From the NCBI GenBank assembly GCA_003602285.1, contig QZVU01000004.1:186001-250000 (forward strand): DNA of 64,000 nt. Reading direction: 5' to 3'. Shown one piece after another: positions 1 through 8,545 of this stretch. The position numbers and the translations under genes were made by a program. How positions within the stretch are numbered: position 1 is the first letter of the stretch; every line of letters begins with the position of its first letter. Source of the DNA: Arthrobacter frigidicola (GTDB lineage: Bacteria > Actinomycetota > Actinomycetes > Actinomycetales > Micrococcaceae). The notes under the pieces were generated by a model. The model was not told the origin of the DNA and ran no database searches. It saw nothing but the letters and a program-made list of their open reading frames with translations.

Positions 1-418
1 GGCCGGAGAAATACCGGAGGGGGTTCTTCATCACCGGCTCGTAGTAGTCGTTCGAACCGGGGACGAAGACGCCGGGAAAGCGGAGCAGCGGGCCGAGGGC
101 CTCGAGCAGGGGGCCCACGGCCTTGCGGTGGCTGAGGTTGTCCCCGGTGTTGACGACCAGGTCCGGTTCGAGCCGGGCCAGGCCCTGCAGCCAGTCGCGC
201 TTCGACTTCTGGTGGGGCGCCATATGGATATCGGAGAGCTGGAGCAACCGCAGGGGCCGGGCCCCGGGCGGGAGGATCCGTACCGTCTCCTCACGGAGCG
301 AGAAGAGGGTCCTTTCGATCACCGAGGCGTAGCCCAGGGTCGCGGCCCCGGCGAGTGCCGTGAGCCCGGTGCTCCATGCGAGCGCTGTCCCTACGCCGTT
401 CGTCCTCGATGACTCCAC
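1..418 (-). CDS. Metallophosphoesterase, C-terminal part cut by the window edge
   Basis: The visible N-terminal part reads a hydrophobic first segment and then LRLLQLSDIHMAPHQKS, the first metal-binding block of calcineurin-like phosphoesterases (D-I-H), followed by NTGDN, the second block. The frame stays open to base 1, so the later histidine motifs are outside the window. No ATG is available; GTG at 416-418 lies two bases after the stop codon of the upstream penicillin-binding protein gene, which suggests translational coupling. Such a gene directly behind a class A PBP is, from memory, a common arrangement in Micrococcaceae. The substrate is unknown; enzymes of this group cleave phosphodiesters or phosphomonoesters with two metal ions. 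The N-terminal hydrophobic stretch suggests a membrane anchor. Confidence 0.85.
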   Translation of the reverse strand, partial: MESSRTNGVGTALAWSTGLTALAGAATLGYASVIERTLFSLREETVRILPPGARPLRLLQLSDIHMAPHQKSKRDWLQGLARLEPDLVVNTGDNLSHRKAVGPLLEALGPLLRFPGVFVPGSNDYYEPVMKNPLRYFSG

Positions 419-420
419 GT

Positions 421-2745
421 TCAGTCGTCCCCTTCGCCGCCGTCGTTGCCGTTTCCGTTGCCGCCGCCGTTGTCGTCGCCCGGCCCGGCCGGTCCGGCCG
501 GTCCACCGAGTATGCCACCGGGGACGCCGGGAAGCCCACCGGGGCCGTTTTGCCCGTTGCCGTTCTGCCCATTGCCGAAGGACGGTACGCTCTGGCGGCC
601 GTTGATGATGTTGGCCGGCGGGTCCTGGAACGGCTCACCGACGTACAGGCCCGGGATCTGCTGCATGAAGCGGGCCCAGGAGGGACCGGCGATCAGCGAA
701 CCGTCAATCTCCGGGTACACGCGCCCGCCGATCTGCAGGCCGCTGAGGGAGGTGTTCCCTTCCTTCCAGTTGCCGATCCAGCTCGCCGTGGCCATGCCGG
801 AGTTGTAGCCCATGAACCAGGTCTGCGAGCGCTGGTCGTTGGTGCCGGTCTTGCCGGCCATCGGGATGCCGCCGTACTCGAGCAGCTGGCCGGAGCCGGT
901 CTTCATGACCTCCTGCGTCGCGTAGTTGACCCCACGTGCGGTTTCCTTCGGAATGACCTGCTTGCAGGAGGAGGCCGGAACCGGGTAGCTGGTGCCGTCC
1001 GCGGCCGTGACCTCGGTCAGGGCGCGGGGGTCGCAGACATTGCCCTCGGCACCGAAACCGGCGAAGGCGGTGACCATGGACAGGGGGGAGACATCCTCGA
1101 CGCCGCCGATGAGCGCCGAGGGGGCGACGGTGAGGCGCCCGGGTTCGCCGTCCTTGCTCTTGCCGTTGTGGACGCCCATGTCGAAGGCGATGTCCTGAAT
1201 GCGGCAGAGGTCGAGCTGCTTGGCCGAGGCCATGGTGATGGTGTTCAGCGACTGGGCCAGGCCGCGGAGGACGGTGGCGGGACCGTAGTTGGTGTCGCCG
1301 TAGTTCTGCGGGAAGTAGCCGCTGAGGCCGTCCTCGCTCTGCACCCGGTAGGCGCCGCCCTGGAGGCAGCTCGCCGTCCACCGGTCGTTCTCCGGGTAGC
1401 GCTTCTTGCTGCCGTCCAGGACCGTGTTCAGGGACTTTCCGGCGTCGACCCAGGCGGCGACGGTGAAGGGCTTGTACGTCGAGCCCGGCTGGAACCCGCC
1501 GATACCGCCGAGGCTCTTCTCGGGATTGCCGTCCTCGTACAGGTCCACGTTGAAGTTCAGGACCGAGTCTCCGGCCGCCTCGCCCGGCCGGTACCGGGTG
1601 TTCTGCGCCATCGAGAGGATGTTGCCGGTCTTCGGGTCGACGCTCACGAGGGAGTGCCCCACGGCGCCGTCGGTGGTTTCGGGGTTCGCTGTCTCGTTGA
1701 CGGCGGTCTGCGCGGCCTTCTGCACCCGGGAGTTCAGCGTGGTCTTAATGGTCAGCCCGGAGCGGTAGAGGACCTTCTTGCGGTCCTCCGGAGTTTCGCC
1801 GTAGGCCGGGTCATTGAGGATCAGGTGGGTGACGTAGTCGCAGAAGTAGGGTGCCTGGGCGGCGCCGGCGCAGCCGTTGAGCGTCGGGGTGATCTTCAGG
1901 GAGAGGTCCTTCGCGACGGCGGCGTCGTGCTCCTCCTGGGTGATCTTGCCGGTCTTGAGCATGGCGCCGATCACGAGGTTGCGCCGCTCCAGCGACCGCT
2001 CCGGGTTCAGTTCGGGGCTGTAGTAGGTGGTGCCGTTGACGACGCCGGCAAGCAGGGCGCTCTGCTCGATGTTGAGGTCTTTCGCGTCGACGTTGAAGAA
2101 GTACTTGGAGGCCGCCTGCACGCCGTAGGTCGTGCCGGTGAACGGCACGATGTTCAGGTAGCCCTCAAGGATTTCTTCCTTGGTGAGTTCCTTCTCGACG
2201 GCGATGGCGAGCTTCGCCTCGCGCAGCTTGTCCCCGATGGTCTTGCTGCCGCTGAAGACCGCTTCCCCGCCGTTCTGGCGGGCGGTGTCGATCAGCACGT
2301 TGGTGACGAACTGCTGGGTGAGGGTCGAGGCGCCGCGGGTGGTGTCGCTGCTGATGTTGTTGGCGACCGCGCCGAGGATGCCCTGCAGGTCGACGCCGCC
2401 GTGCTCGTAAAAGCGGTTGTCCTCGATCGCCAGCAGGGCATTGGTCATATTCGGCGAGACCTGGTCGAGCGTGACCGGCTGCCGGTTCTCTTCGTACAGG
2501 GTGGCGATCAGCGACCCGTCGGTCGCGAGGATCTTCGTCGGCTGGGCGAGCGCGTCGCGCTCAAGCTCCGCCGGGAGCTCCTCGAAGAACTGGATGGAGG
2601 CCGACGCTCCGGCGCCCGCCGCGGCGGCGACGGGCACGAGCAGTCCAGCGGCAAGCACACCACTGAGTCCGCTGATTCCGAGGAATGCAACGATTTTCCC
2701 AAGGGTGGTTGCCGTGTCAAAGAGAGGGGAGGTCCGAGGAGCCAT
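421..2745 (-). CDS. Class A penicillin-binding protein (transglycosylase/transpeptidase)
   Basis: Bifunctional peptidoglycan synthase of 774 residues. An N-terminal membrane segment (about residues 20-42) is followed by the GT51 glycosyltransferase domain with EDNRFYEHGG (108-117) and GASTLTQQ (138-145), then by the transpeptidase with the serine motif STYK (422-425), SLN (499-501) and KTGT (632-635). All three catalytic boxes are intact. The last 60 residues are a Gly/Pro/Asn-rich low-complexity tail ending in acidic residues, as in many actinobacterial PonA proteins. A longer frame starts upstream, but ATG at 2743-2745 fits the family and has TAAACT seven bases before it. It is divergent from the DUF4177 gene. 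The family role (glycan polymerisation and 4-3 crosslinking outside the membrane) is established; the exact paralogue is not determined. Confidence 0.95.
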   Translation of the reverse strand: MAPRTSPLFDTATTLGKIVAFLGISGLSGVLAAGLLVPVAAAAGAGASASIQFFEELPAELERDALAQPTKILATDGSLIATLYEENRQPVTLDQVSPNMTNALLAIEDNRFYEHGGVDLQGILGAVANNISSDTTRGASTLTQQFVTNVLIDTARQNGGEAVFSGSKTIGDKLREAKLAIAVEKELTKEEILEGYLNIVPFTGTTYGVQAASKYFFNVDAKDLNIEQSALLAGVVNGTTYYSPELNPERSLERRNLVIGAMLKTGKITQEEHDAAVAKDLSLKITPTLNGCAGAAQAPYFCDYVTHLILNDPAYGETPEDRKKVLYRSGLTIKTTLNSRVQKAAQTAVNETANPETTDGAVGHSLVSVDPKTGNILSMAQNTRYRPGEAAGDSVLNFNVDLYEDGNPEKSLGGIGGFQPGSTYKPFTVAAWVDAGKSLNTVLDGSKKRYPENDRWTASCLQGGAYRVQSEDGLSGYFPQNYGDTNYGPATVLRGLAQSLNTITMASAKQLDLCRIQDIAFDMGVHNGKSKDGEPGRLTVAPSALIGGVEDVSPLSMVTAFAGFGAEGNVCDPRALTEVTAADGTSYPVPASSCKQVIPKETARGVNYATQEVMKTGSGQLLEYGGIPMAGKTGTNDQRSQTWFMGYNSGMATASWIGNWKEGNTSLSGLQIGGRVYPEIDGSLIAGPSWARFMQQIPGLYVGEPFQDPPANIINGRQSVPSFGNGQNGNGQNGPGGLPGVPGGILGGPAGPAGPGDDNGGGNGNGNDGGEGDD

Positions 2746-2752
2746 GTACTGC

Positions 2753-2758
2753 AGTTTA
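2753..2758 (-). promoter_or_regulatory. -10 box (TAAACT), leaderless promoter of the PBP gene
   Basis: TAAACT on the minus strand ends seven bases before the chosen ATG (2745). This spacing places transcription start at or next to the start codon. It also supports the shorter of the possible PBP start codons. Confidence 0.55.
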
Positions 2759-2770
2759 CAAGCACGCGCT

Positions 2771-2776
2771 AGGCTT
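2771..2776 (+). promoter_or_regulatory. -10 box (TAGGCT), leaderless promoter of the DUF4177 gene
   Basis: TAGGCT is followed by six bases and then ATG at 2783. It faces the PBP promoter back to back; the two hexamers are only 12 bases apart. Confidence 0.5.
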
Positions 2777-2782
2777 TGACGC

Positions 2783-2944
2783 ATGACCAAATGGGAGTAC
2801 TCCACGATTCCGCTGATCATCCACGCCACCAAGCAGATCCTTGATCAGTGGGGTGAGGACGGCTGGGAGCTCGTCCAGGTGGTTCCCGGACCCGACGGGA
2901 ACGGCCTCGTGGCCTACCTGAAGCGCGAAAAGGGCCAGTCGTGA
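2783..2944 (+). CDS. DUF4177 domain small protein
   Basis: A 53-residue protein (MTKWEYSTIPLIIHATKQIL at its start, then a GEDGWELVQV block). The W-E-Y opening and the G-W-E-L-V motif are the hallmark of DUF4177, a small domain of unknown function. No signal peptide or membrane segment is visible. Its TGA overlaps the GTG start of the RidA gene by four bases (2941-2944), so the two are translationally coupled; this places it in the RidA-NUDIX operon. Function is not known. Confidence 0.85.
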   Translation: MTKWEYSTIPLIIHATKQILDQWGEDGWELVQVVPGPDGNGLVAYLKREKGQS

Positions 2945-3423
2945 CCGGCACTGAAACCGCCCCCTCCGCGGTCGAGGCGCGCCTGGCCGAACTCGGCATC
3001 ACCCTGCCGGCCGTCGCCGCGCCGGTCGCCAGCTACGTGCCCGCTGTCATCTCGGGCACCTTCGTGTACACCTCCGGGCAGCTTCCCTTTGTTGACGGGA
3101 AGCTTCCGGCCACCGGCAAGGTCGGGGCCGCCGTTGACGCCGACACCGCCCAGTCCCTCGCGGCCACCTGCGCCGTGAACGCTCTTGCTGCGGTAAAGGA
3201 GCGGATCGGTGACCTGGACCGGGTGACAAGGATCGTCAAGGTCGTTGGCTTCGTCGCCTCCGACCCGTCCTTCACCGGTCAGCCGGCCGTCATCAACGGG
3301 GCCTCGAACCTGCTGGGCGAGGTCTTCGGAGATGCCGGAGTCCATGCCCGTTCCGCCGTCGGCGTCGCCGTGCTGCCCCTTGATGCACCGGTCGAGGTCG
3401 AAATGATCGTGGAGTTCGTCTAG
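2941..3423 (+). CDS. RidA/YjgF family enamine-imine deaminase
   Basis: A 160-residue protein with the YjgF/RidA layout: an N-terminal variable stretch, VISGTFVYTSGQLPFVDGKL as the conserved core strand, and a C-terminal HARSAVGVAVLPLDAPVEVE block that carries the usual active-site arginine environment. RidA proteins hydrolyse reactive enamine/imine intermediates released by pyridoxal-phosphate enzymes. At 160 residues it is longer than the archetypal 128-residue RidA, as in the actinobacterial subgroup. It starts with GTG overlapping the previous stop and ends five bases before the NUDIX gene, so all three genes form one operon. Which Rid subfamily it belongs to cannot be settled by eye. Confidence 0.85.
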   Translation: MTGTETAPSAVEARLAELGITLPAVAAPVASYVPAVISGTFVYTSGQLPFVDGKLPATGKVGAAVDADTAQSLAATCAVNALAAVKERIGDLDRVTRIVKVVGFVASDPSFTGQPAVINGASNLLGEVFGDAGVHARSAVGVAVLPLDAPVEVEMIVEFV

Positions 3424-3427
3424 TCCC

Positions 3428-4342
3428 GTGGACCGACTAAGCAACCGCAGGTTCCCCCTCCATCCCGAGGAGCGCAGCGCCGCCCGGGGCTGGGTGGAAT
3501 ATGGTGCCCGCACCCCCCTGAAGGCCCGCCCGGCCTCCTCGGTCGTCCTGATCCGCGACAGCCCGACGGGCGCGGAGACCTACCTCACCTGCCGCCGCAG
3601 CGAATCTCCGCTGGGAATCGTCGGGTTCCCCGGCGGCCTGATCGAGGAGTTCGACGACGACCCGGTCGACTGGTGCGGACCCAGCCCGTCCGCCTGGGCG
3701 AAGGCGCTGGGGACCGACGACTCCAATCTCGCCAGGCGCCACGTGCTGGCCGCCGTGCGCGAACTCTTCGAGGAGACCGGTGTGCTGCTGGCCGGGCCCG
3801 ACCCCACCACCATGGTGGAGAGCACCCGCGGGCGGGAATGGATGAAGGCGCGTGAGTCCCTCGCCCACCAGGACTGCTCCTTTGCCGAGGTCCTCAGCCG
3901 GCGCGGACTGGCCGTCCGGTCCGACCTGATCAAGCCGCTGGCGCACTGGCTGACCCCCGACTTCGCCCACCGCCGCTTCGACACCCATTACTTTGCCGTG
4001 GCCCAGCCGGTGAACCAGTCGCCCACGCTCCTTGAGAGCAAGGGCATCTGGGGCGGCTGGAAGTGCGCGGCTCAGGAGATCGACCGCCGGAACACCACCG
4101 AACTCGGTGACGAGGTGGGCCAGCCCAACACCGTGGGGCGGACCCTGAGCGAGATCACGGTGCCCGCGGTGGAGCTGATCCTCGAAAAGCTCGGCTCATC
4201 GCGCGGCTGCATCGCCTATCTTTCCCACAAGCGGAAGATCAAGCTCTACTACCCGCACCTGGCCGAGCACGACGGCGACCTGATGCTCGAGGTTGCCTGC
4301 CCGGTGCTGACCGAGGGCGGCTCGGCCCAGCGCGGCCGTTAA
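3428..4342 (+). CDS. NUDIX hydrolase with interrupted Nudix box
   Basis: A 304-residue protein that starts with GTG five bases after the RidA stop. The Nudix box can be read as GFPGGLIEEF, then about 35 extra residues, then AAVRELFEETGVLL, so the R-E-x2-E-E-x-G-V core is intact but separated from the leading glycines by an insertion, as in the NUDT19-like branch. The family hydrolyses nucleoside diphosphates linked to another moiety, and some members act on CoA esters. The C-terminal third has no recognised motif. A weak hairpin lies across its stop codon (4329-4355). Substrate unknown. Confidence 0.8.
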   Translation: MDRLSNRRFPLHPEERSAARGWVEYGARTPLKARPASSVVLIRDSPTGAETYLTCRRSESPLGIVGFPGGLIEEFDDDPVDWCGPSPSAWAKALGTDDSNLARRHVLAAVRELFEETGVLLAGPDPTTMVESTRGREWMKARESLAHQDCSFAEVLSRRGLAVRSDLIKPLAHWLTPDFAHRRFDTHYFAVAQPVNQSPTLLESKGIWGGWKCAAQEIDRRNTTELGDEVGQPNTVGRTLSEITVPAVELILEKLGSSRGCIAYLSHKRKIKLYYPHLAEHDGDLMLEVACPVLTEGGSAQRGR

Positions 4343-4463
4343 ACGGGGGCGCGCTACCGCGGCTCAGCGGTGGCAGCGCGGCCGATGAAAGTGCGGCGCA
4401 GCCATGCGGGAACAGCGCGGCCGGACTCCACCCCCTGGGCTACCCGGGCCCGGCCGGACCGGT

Positions 4464-5141
4464 TCAGCGGCTGCGCTGGCGAAGCCGCTGAATGTCGAGA
4501 ATGACGACGGCGCGGGCCTCAAGGCGGAGCCAGCCGCGCTGGACGAACTCGGCGAGAGCCTTGTTGACCGTTTCACGTGAAGCGCCGACCAGCTGGGCCA
4601 GTTCCTCCTGGGTGAGTTCATGGGCCACCAGGACGCCGTCGGTGGCGGGCCTGCCGAAACGGTCGGCCAGATCCAGCAGCGCCTTCGCGACGCGGCCGGG
4701 GACATCGGAGAACACCAGGTCCGCGAGGGACTCGTTGGTGCGGCGCAGCCGGCGGGCGAGCGCCTGGAGCAGCTGGGCCGACACCTCGGGGCGGGTTTCG
4801 AGCAGCACCCGCAGGTTCTCGTTCTTCAGCCCGGCCAGCCGGGTCTCCGACACCGCCGTCGCCGTGGCCGTGCGCGGGCTGGGGTCGAACAGGGCCATCT
4901 CGCCGAAGAGTTCACCCGGGCCGAGGATGGCCAGCAGGTTCTCCCTGCCGTCCTGGGCGGTGCGTCCGAGCTTGATCTTGCCGGAGACGATGAAGTACAG
5001 CTGGTCGCCCTGGTCTCCCTCACGGAATACCGACGATCCACGCGAGAGGTCAACTTCGGTCAACTCATCAGTGAGGGCGGCGAAGACGTCGTCTCCGAGC
5101 GAAGCGAAGAGCGGCGCCCGGCGCAGTACCTCGATATCCAT
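4464..5141 (-). CDS. Crp/Fnr-family transcription regulator (GlxR type)
   Basis: A 225-residue regulator: an N-terminal cyclic-nucleotide-binding barrel with the phosphate-binding region GELFGEMALFDPSPRTATA, a dimerisation helix, and a winged helix with ELTQEELAQLVGASRETVNK as the recognition helix-turn-helix. The length and the R-E-T-V recognition residues match the global actinobacterial cAMP receptor GlxR/Crp. The start is ATG at 5139-5141, with AGGAG six bases upstream on the minus strand; a longer upstream frame is rejected. It is divergent from the marP-like gene. A likely target within this window is acs (see the site at 17966). cAMP dependence is inferred from the family. Confidence 0.93.
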   Translation of the reverse strand: MDIEVLRRAPLFASLGDDVFAALTDELTEVDLSRGSSVFREGDQGDQLYFIVSGKIKLGRTAQDGRENLLAILGPGELFGEMALFDPSPRTATATAVSETRLAGLKNENLRVLLETRPEVSAQLLQALARRLRRTNESLADLVFSDVPGRVAKALLDLADRFGRPATDGVLVAHELTQEELAQLVGASRETVNKALAEFVQRGWLRLEARAVVILDIQRLRQRSR

Positions 5142-5364
5142 GAATTCTCCTGTTGACTTGGGGTGGTGCGGCTGTCCCGCGTGGCCTCTTCCGTCCCATC
5201 TTGCCGTACCCGGGCATGATGGGACAGCCGGTACACGCCATTCCGCCCGCGTTAAGCGGTCCGCGCAACCGGCGCGCTGCCGTTGGAGGGCTCCCGGCCG
5301 ATAGAATCGGGACTCAGTGATGGAGGTGCGCGGCTTCCGGACGAAGCACACTGGGAGAACGGAC

Positions 5365-6549
5365 ATGCCCGACTTCACGATTCTCGACGTCGTACTGGGC
5401 CTCGTGCTGCTCGGGTACCTCGCCGTGGGTCTGCGCAACGGGCTCTTCGTGACCCTTGGCGGCATCGTCGGATTCATCGCCGGGGCCGTTGCCGCCTTCT
5501 TCGCCATCCCGCTGGTCAGCGCGGCGGTCCCCGACAACGGCTGGCGGCTTCCCGCCGTCATCGCCACGGCCCTGATCCTCGTCGTTGTCGGCCAGGCGCT
5601 CGGCGCCGGCCTCGGGTCCTCGATCCGGCGGTGGCTGAAGGCCCGGCCCCTGCGGACCGTCGACCGCCTGCTCGGCGGTGCGGTCAACACCGTGGTGGCG
5701 GCGCTGGTGATGTCGATGCTCGCCTTCAGCGTGGGCACCCTCGGCGTCCCGGTCCTGTCCCAGCACCTGGCCGCCTCCCAGGTCATCCGCGGGATCGACA
5801 GCGCAACCCCGGCACCGGTGCGCACCTGGCTGGCGCAGCTGCGCACCATCGCGGTGGACGACGGCATCCCCACCATCCTCGACACGGTCGCGCCGCCGTT
5901 GGCCGGAGAGGTCCCCGACGAATCCGTGGACACGCCCGAGCTCGCCGCAGCCGCGGCGTCGGTGGTGCGGATCGCCGGCACGGCCTTCAAGTGCGGACAG
6001 AACCAGACCGGCACCGGGTTCGTTGTGGCGCCCGGGCGGGTCATCACCAACGCGCACGTCGTGGCGGGGGTGGGCGAACCCGTCGTCGAGGTCCTGGGCG
6101 GAGGGGCGCTGCCGGGGCGGGTCGTGCACTTCGATCCGGCCCGCGACATCGCCGTGCTCGCCGTCGACGGCCTGGACCGGAATGCGCTGCCGCTGGGGGA
6201 TGAGCTGCCCCGCGGGACGACGGCGGCCTTCGCCGGCTACCCGGCCGGCGGGCCCTACCGGATCCAGCCCGCCAGCGTGCAGAACCTTTCCCCGGTGATG
6301 GTCCAGAACATCTACGGCGCCAGCCCGCGGCTGCTCCAGGTGTACAGCCTGGCCGCGAACGTGCAGCAGGGTAATTCCGGCGGGCCGCTGCTCGACCTGC
6401 AGGGCCGGGTGGCCGGGGTGGTCTTCGCCAAGTCAACGGCCGAGGCGCCCGTCGGGTACGCGCTGTCACTGGCTGAACTGCGGCCGATCGCCGAGCGCGC
6501 GCCTGGCTACGCCGCCGCCGTCGCCTCCGGGCAGTGCACCCCGCGCTAG
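5365..6549 (+). CDS. marP: MarP-type membrane serine protease (CvpA domain plus trypsin fold)
   Basis: A 394-residue protein. Four hydrophobic helices in residues 5-125 form a CvpA-like membrane domain, followed by a chymotrypsin-like protease with the triad His231 (ITNAHVV), Asp261 (DPARDIAVL) and Ser338 (QQGNSGGP). Cys210 and Cys391 are placed like the disulfide pair of mycobacterial MarP, which responds to the redox and pH state of the periplasm. Mycobacterial MarP is needed for acid resistance through activation of a peptidoglycan hydrolase. The start ATG has GGGAGAAC upstream. It is divergent from crp, an arrangement seen around crp and nth in other Actinobacteria. The role here is inferred from family membership. 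Confidence 0.88.
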   Translation: MPDFTILDVVLGLVLLGYLAVGLRNGLFVTLGGIVGFIAGAVAAFFAIPLVSAAVPDNGWRLPAVIATALILVVVGQALGAGLGSSIRRWLKARPLRTVDRLLGGAVNTVVAALVMSMLAFSVGTLGVPVLSQHLAASQVIRGIDSATPAPVRTWLAQLRTIAVDDGIPTILDTVAPPLAGEVPDESVDTPELAAAAASVVRIAGTAFKCGQNQTGTGFVVAPGRVITNAHVVAGVGEPVVEVLGGGALPGRVVHFDPARDIAVLAVDGLDRNALPLGDELPRGTTAAFAGYPAGGPYRIQPASVQNLSPVMVQNIYGASPRLLQVYSLAANVQQGNSGGPLLDLQGRVAGVVFAKSTAEAPVGYALSLAELRPIAERAPGYAAAVASGQCTPR

Positions 6550-6757
6550 GACCTGCCCTCCGCCGTCACCGGCGGGTGTAGAGGGGTGCCCCGCGCACCT
6601 CCCGCGAGACCAAATCGTGACCGGATGGATGCGGGAAATACGAAAACCGGCCGCTTTAGAAGTTAGGCTCGTCACACGGCCAGTGCGCACAGGCGCGTTC
6701 AGGTCCGGCGGATACAGGGTTGTCCGGCCAGAAACACTCGTTCAACAGGAGCTCAAA

Positions 6758-8455
6758 ATGTCTACACGCGACACTTCTGTGCGCAGGTACCAACTCACCA
6801 GGAAACGTGCTGCGTTGACTGCGGGAATATCCATCGGCGCGCTGCTCATGACCGGCTGCGTCCAGAGCGAGCGCGAGGAGGGAGCCGGCGCCGAGGGTTC
6901 GGGCGAGGCCGTCAATTCGACCTTCGTCTTCGCTGCGTCCTCCGACCCGAAGTCCCTCGACCCGGCCTTCGCCAGCGACGGCGAGTCATTCCGCGTCAGC
7001 CGCCAGATCTTCGAGGGCCTGGTCGGCGTGGAGAAGGGCACCGCGGACCCGGCGCCGCTGCTCGCCGAGTCGTGGGAGACCTCCGAGGACGGACTGGCGA
7101 CGACCTTCAAGCTGAAGGAGGGCGTGAAGTTCCACGACGGGACGGATTTCAACGCCGAGGCCGTCTGCTTCAACTTCGAGCGCTGGTACAACTGGACCGG
7201 CCTCCAGCAGGCCGAGACCGTCTCGTACTACTACAACTCGCTCTTCCGCGGGTTCAAGGACCAGCCTGACGAAGCCGTCTACGAATCCTGCGAGGCCAAC
7301 GGCGACAACGAGGTCACCGTCAACCTGGCCAAGCCTTTCGCCGGGTTCGTCCCGGCGCTCTCCCTGCCGGCCTTCGCCATGCAGAGCCCCACCGCGCTTG
7401 AGGAGTTCAAGGCCGACGAGATCGGCGGTTCCGAGGAATCACCGAAGCTCAGCGAGTACGCCCTCGGCAACCCGGTGGGCACCGGTCCCTTCAAGTTCGA
7501 GTCCTGGGACGTCGGACAGCAGCTTGAGCTGTCGAGCTTCGAGGATTACTGGGGCGAGAAGGGCCAGATCACCGAAACGATCTTCCGCATCATCGACGAC
7601 CCGCAGGCCCGCCGCCAGGCCCTCGAGGCCGGGACCATCGACGGGTACGACCTTGTCGCCCCCGCCGACGTCCAGTCCCTGAAGGACGGCGGATACAACG
7701 TGGTGGCCCGCGACCCGTTCACCATCCTGTACCTGGGCTTCAACCACAAGGTCGAGCAGCTCGCGGACCCGCTGGTCCGTGAAGCCATCGCGCACGCCAT
7801 CGACAAGGAGGCGCTGGTTGCCCAGACCCTTCCCGAGGGCACCGAGGTCGCGACCCAGTTCATCCCCGACGTCGTCGACGGCTACAACGAGGACGTCACC
7901 ACGTACGACTTCGATCCGGAGAAGGCGAAGGAACTCCTCGCCGAGGCCGGCTACCCCGACGGCTTCGAGGTCCAGTTCAACTACCCGACGAACGTCTCGC
8001 GTCCGTACATGCCCACCCCGGAGCAGGTCTTCACCAACCTCCAGGCGCAGCTTGCCGACGTCGGAATCACCGTCACCCCGGCGCCTGCCGCCTGGTCCCC
8101 TGACTACCTCGACCAGGTCCAGGGCACCGAGGACCACGGCCTGCACCTGCTCGGCTGGACCGGCGATTACAACGACACCGACAACTTCATCGGCGTCTTC
8201 TTCGGCCAGCAGAAGCCGGAGTTCGGCTTCGACAACCCGGAGCTGTTCGCCGCACTCGATGAGGCGCGGGGCATGACCGACCGCGACGAGCAGACGAAGG
8301 CGTACGAGGAGATCAACCAGCAGATCGCCGAGTTCATCCCGGCCATCCCGCTGGCCCATCCGGCACCTTCGCTGGCGTTCAACGAGCGCGTGACCTCCTA
8401 CCCGGCCAGCCCGGTCAACGATGAGGTCTTCAGCGAGATCGAGCTCAGCAAGTAA
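6758..8455 (+). CDS. Peptide/solute ABC transporter, substrate-binding lipoprotein
   Basis: A 565-residue family 5 extracellular solute-binding protein. The N-terminus has arginines and lysines, a hydrophobic core and the lipobox LMTGC (Cys34), so it should be lipid-anchored outside the membrane. The mature part contains SDPKSLDPAFASDGESFRVS and GNPVGTGPFKFESW, typical of DppA/OppA proteins. The start ATG is preceded by CAGGAGCT. A strong hairpin without a T-run follows the gene, before the two permease genes. The ligand cannot be read from sequence: peptides, nickel chelates and opines are all taken up by this family. Confidence 0.92.
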   Translation: MSTRDTSVRRYQLTRKRAALTAGISIGALLMTGCVQSEREEGAGAEGSGEAVNSTFVFAASSDPKSLDPAFASDGESFRVSRQIFEGLVGVEKGTADPAPLLAESWETSEDGLATTFKLKEGVKFHDGTDFNAEAVCFNFERWYNWTGLQQAETVSYYYNSLFRGFKDQPDEAVYESCEANGDNEVTVNLAKPFAGFVPALSLPAFAMQSPTALEEFKADEIGGSEESPKLSEYALGNPVGTGPFKFESWDVGQQLELSSFEDYWGEKGQITETIFRIIDDPQARRQALEAGTIDGYDLVAPADVQSLKDGGYNVVARDPFTILYLGFNHKVEQLADPLVREAIAHAIDKEALVAQTLPEGTEVATQFIPDVVDGYNEDVTTYDFDPEKAKELLAEAGYPDGFEVQFNYPTNVSRPYMPTPEQVFTNLQAQLADVGITVTPAPAAWSPDYLDQVQGTEDHGLHLLGWTGDYNDTDNFIGVFFGQQKPEFGFDNPELFAALDEARGMTDRDEQTKAYEEINQQIAEFIPAIPLAHPAPSLAFNERVTSYPASPVNDEVFSEIELSK

Positions 8456-8467
8456 TACCAGCACGTC

Positions 8468-8506
8468 CAGTGGAGCCGGACCCGTACGATAGGTCCGGCT
8501 CCACTG
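8468..8506 (+). terminator. Perfect 15-bp hairpin between binding-protein and permease genes
   Basis: Arms 8468-8482 and 8492-8506 pair without mismatch around a nine-base loop. There is no run of T after it, so full intrinsic termination is doubtful. The likely role is partial termination or protection of the upstream mRNA end, giving more binding protein than permease. Confidence 0.55.
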
Positions 8507-8545
8507 TGTTGGAGAGCACATTCTGGTTTCCCCCGAGAGGACACT

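Noticed and set aside
376-2772. A 798-residue open frame on the plus strand antisense to the PBP gene
   Set aside because: Its translation is an Arg/Gly/Val-rich antisense shadow without motifs; the minus-strand PBP carries all catalytic boxes. The same holds for other long antisense frames, for example over the ATPase gene (11699-13840), acs (15731-18175) and around 48713-51829.
4329-4355. Hairpin across the stop codon of the NUDIX gene
   Set aside because: AGCGCG/CGCGCT and CCGT/ACGG arms with unequal bulges and no T-run; common by chance at this GC content.
4343-4463. Missing metallo-beta-lactamase-fold gene between NUDIX and crp
   Set aside because: I recall such a gene at this place in some relatives, but no remnant is visible in the 121 bases, and the memory is not firm enough to call a deletion.
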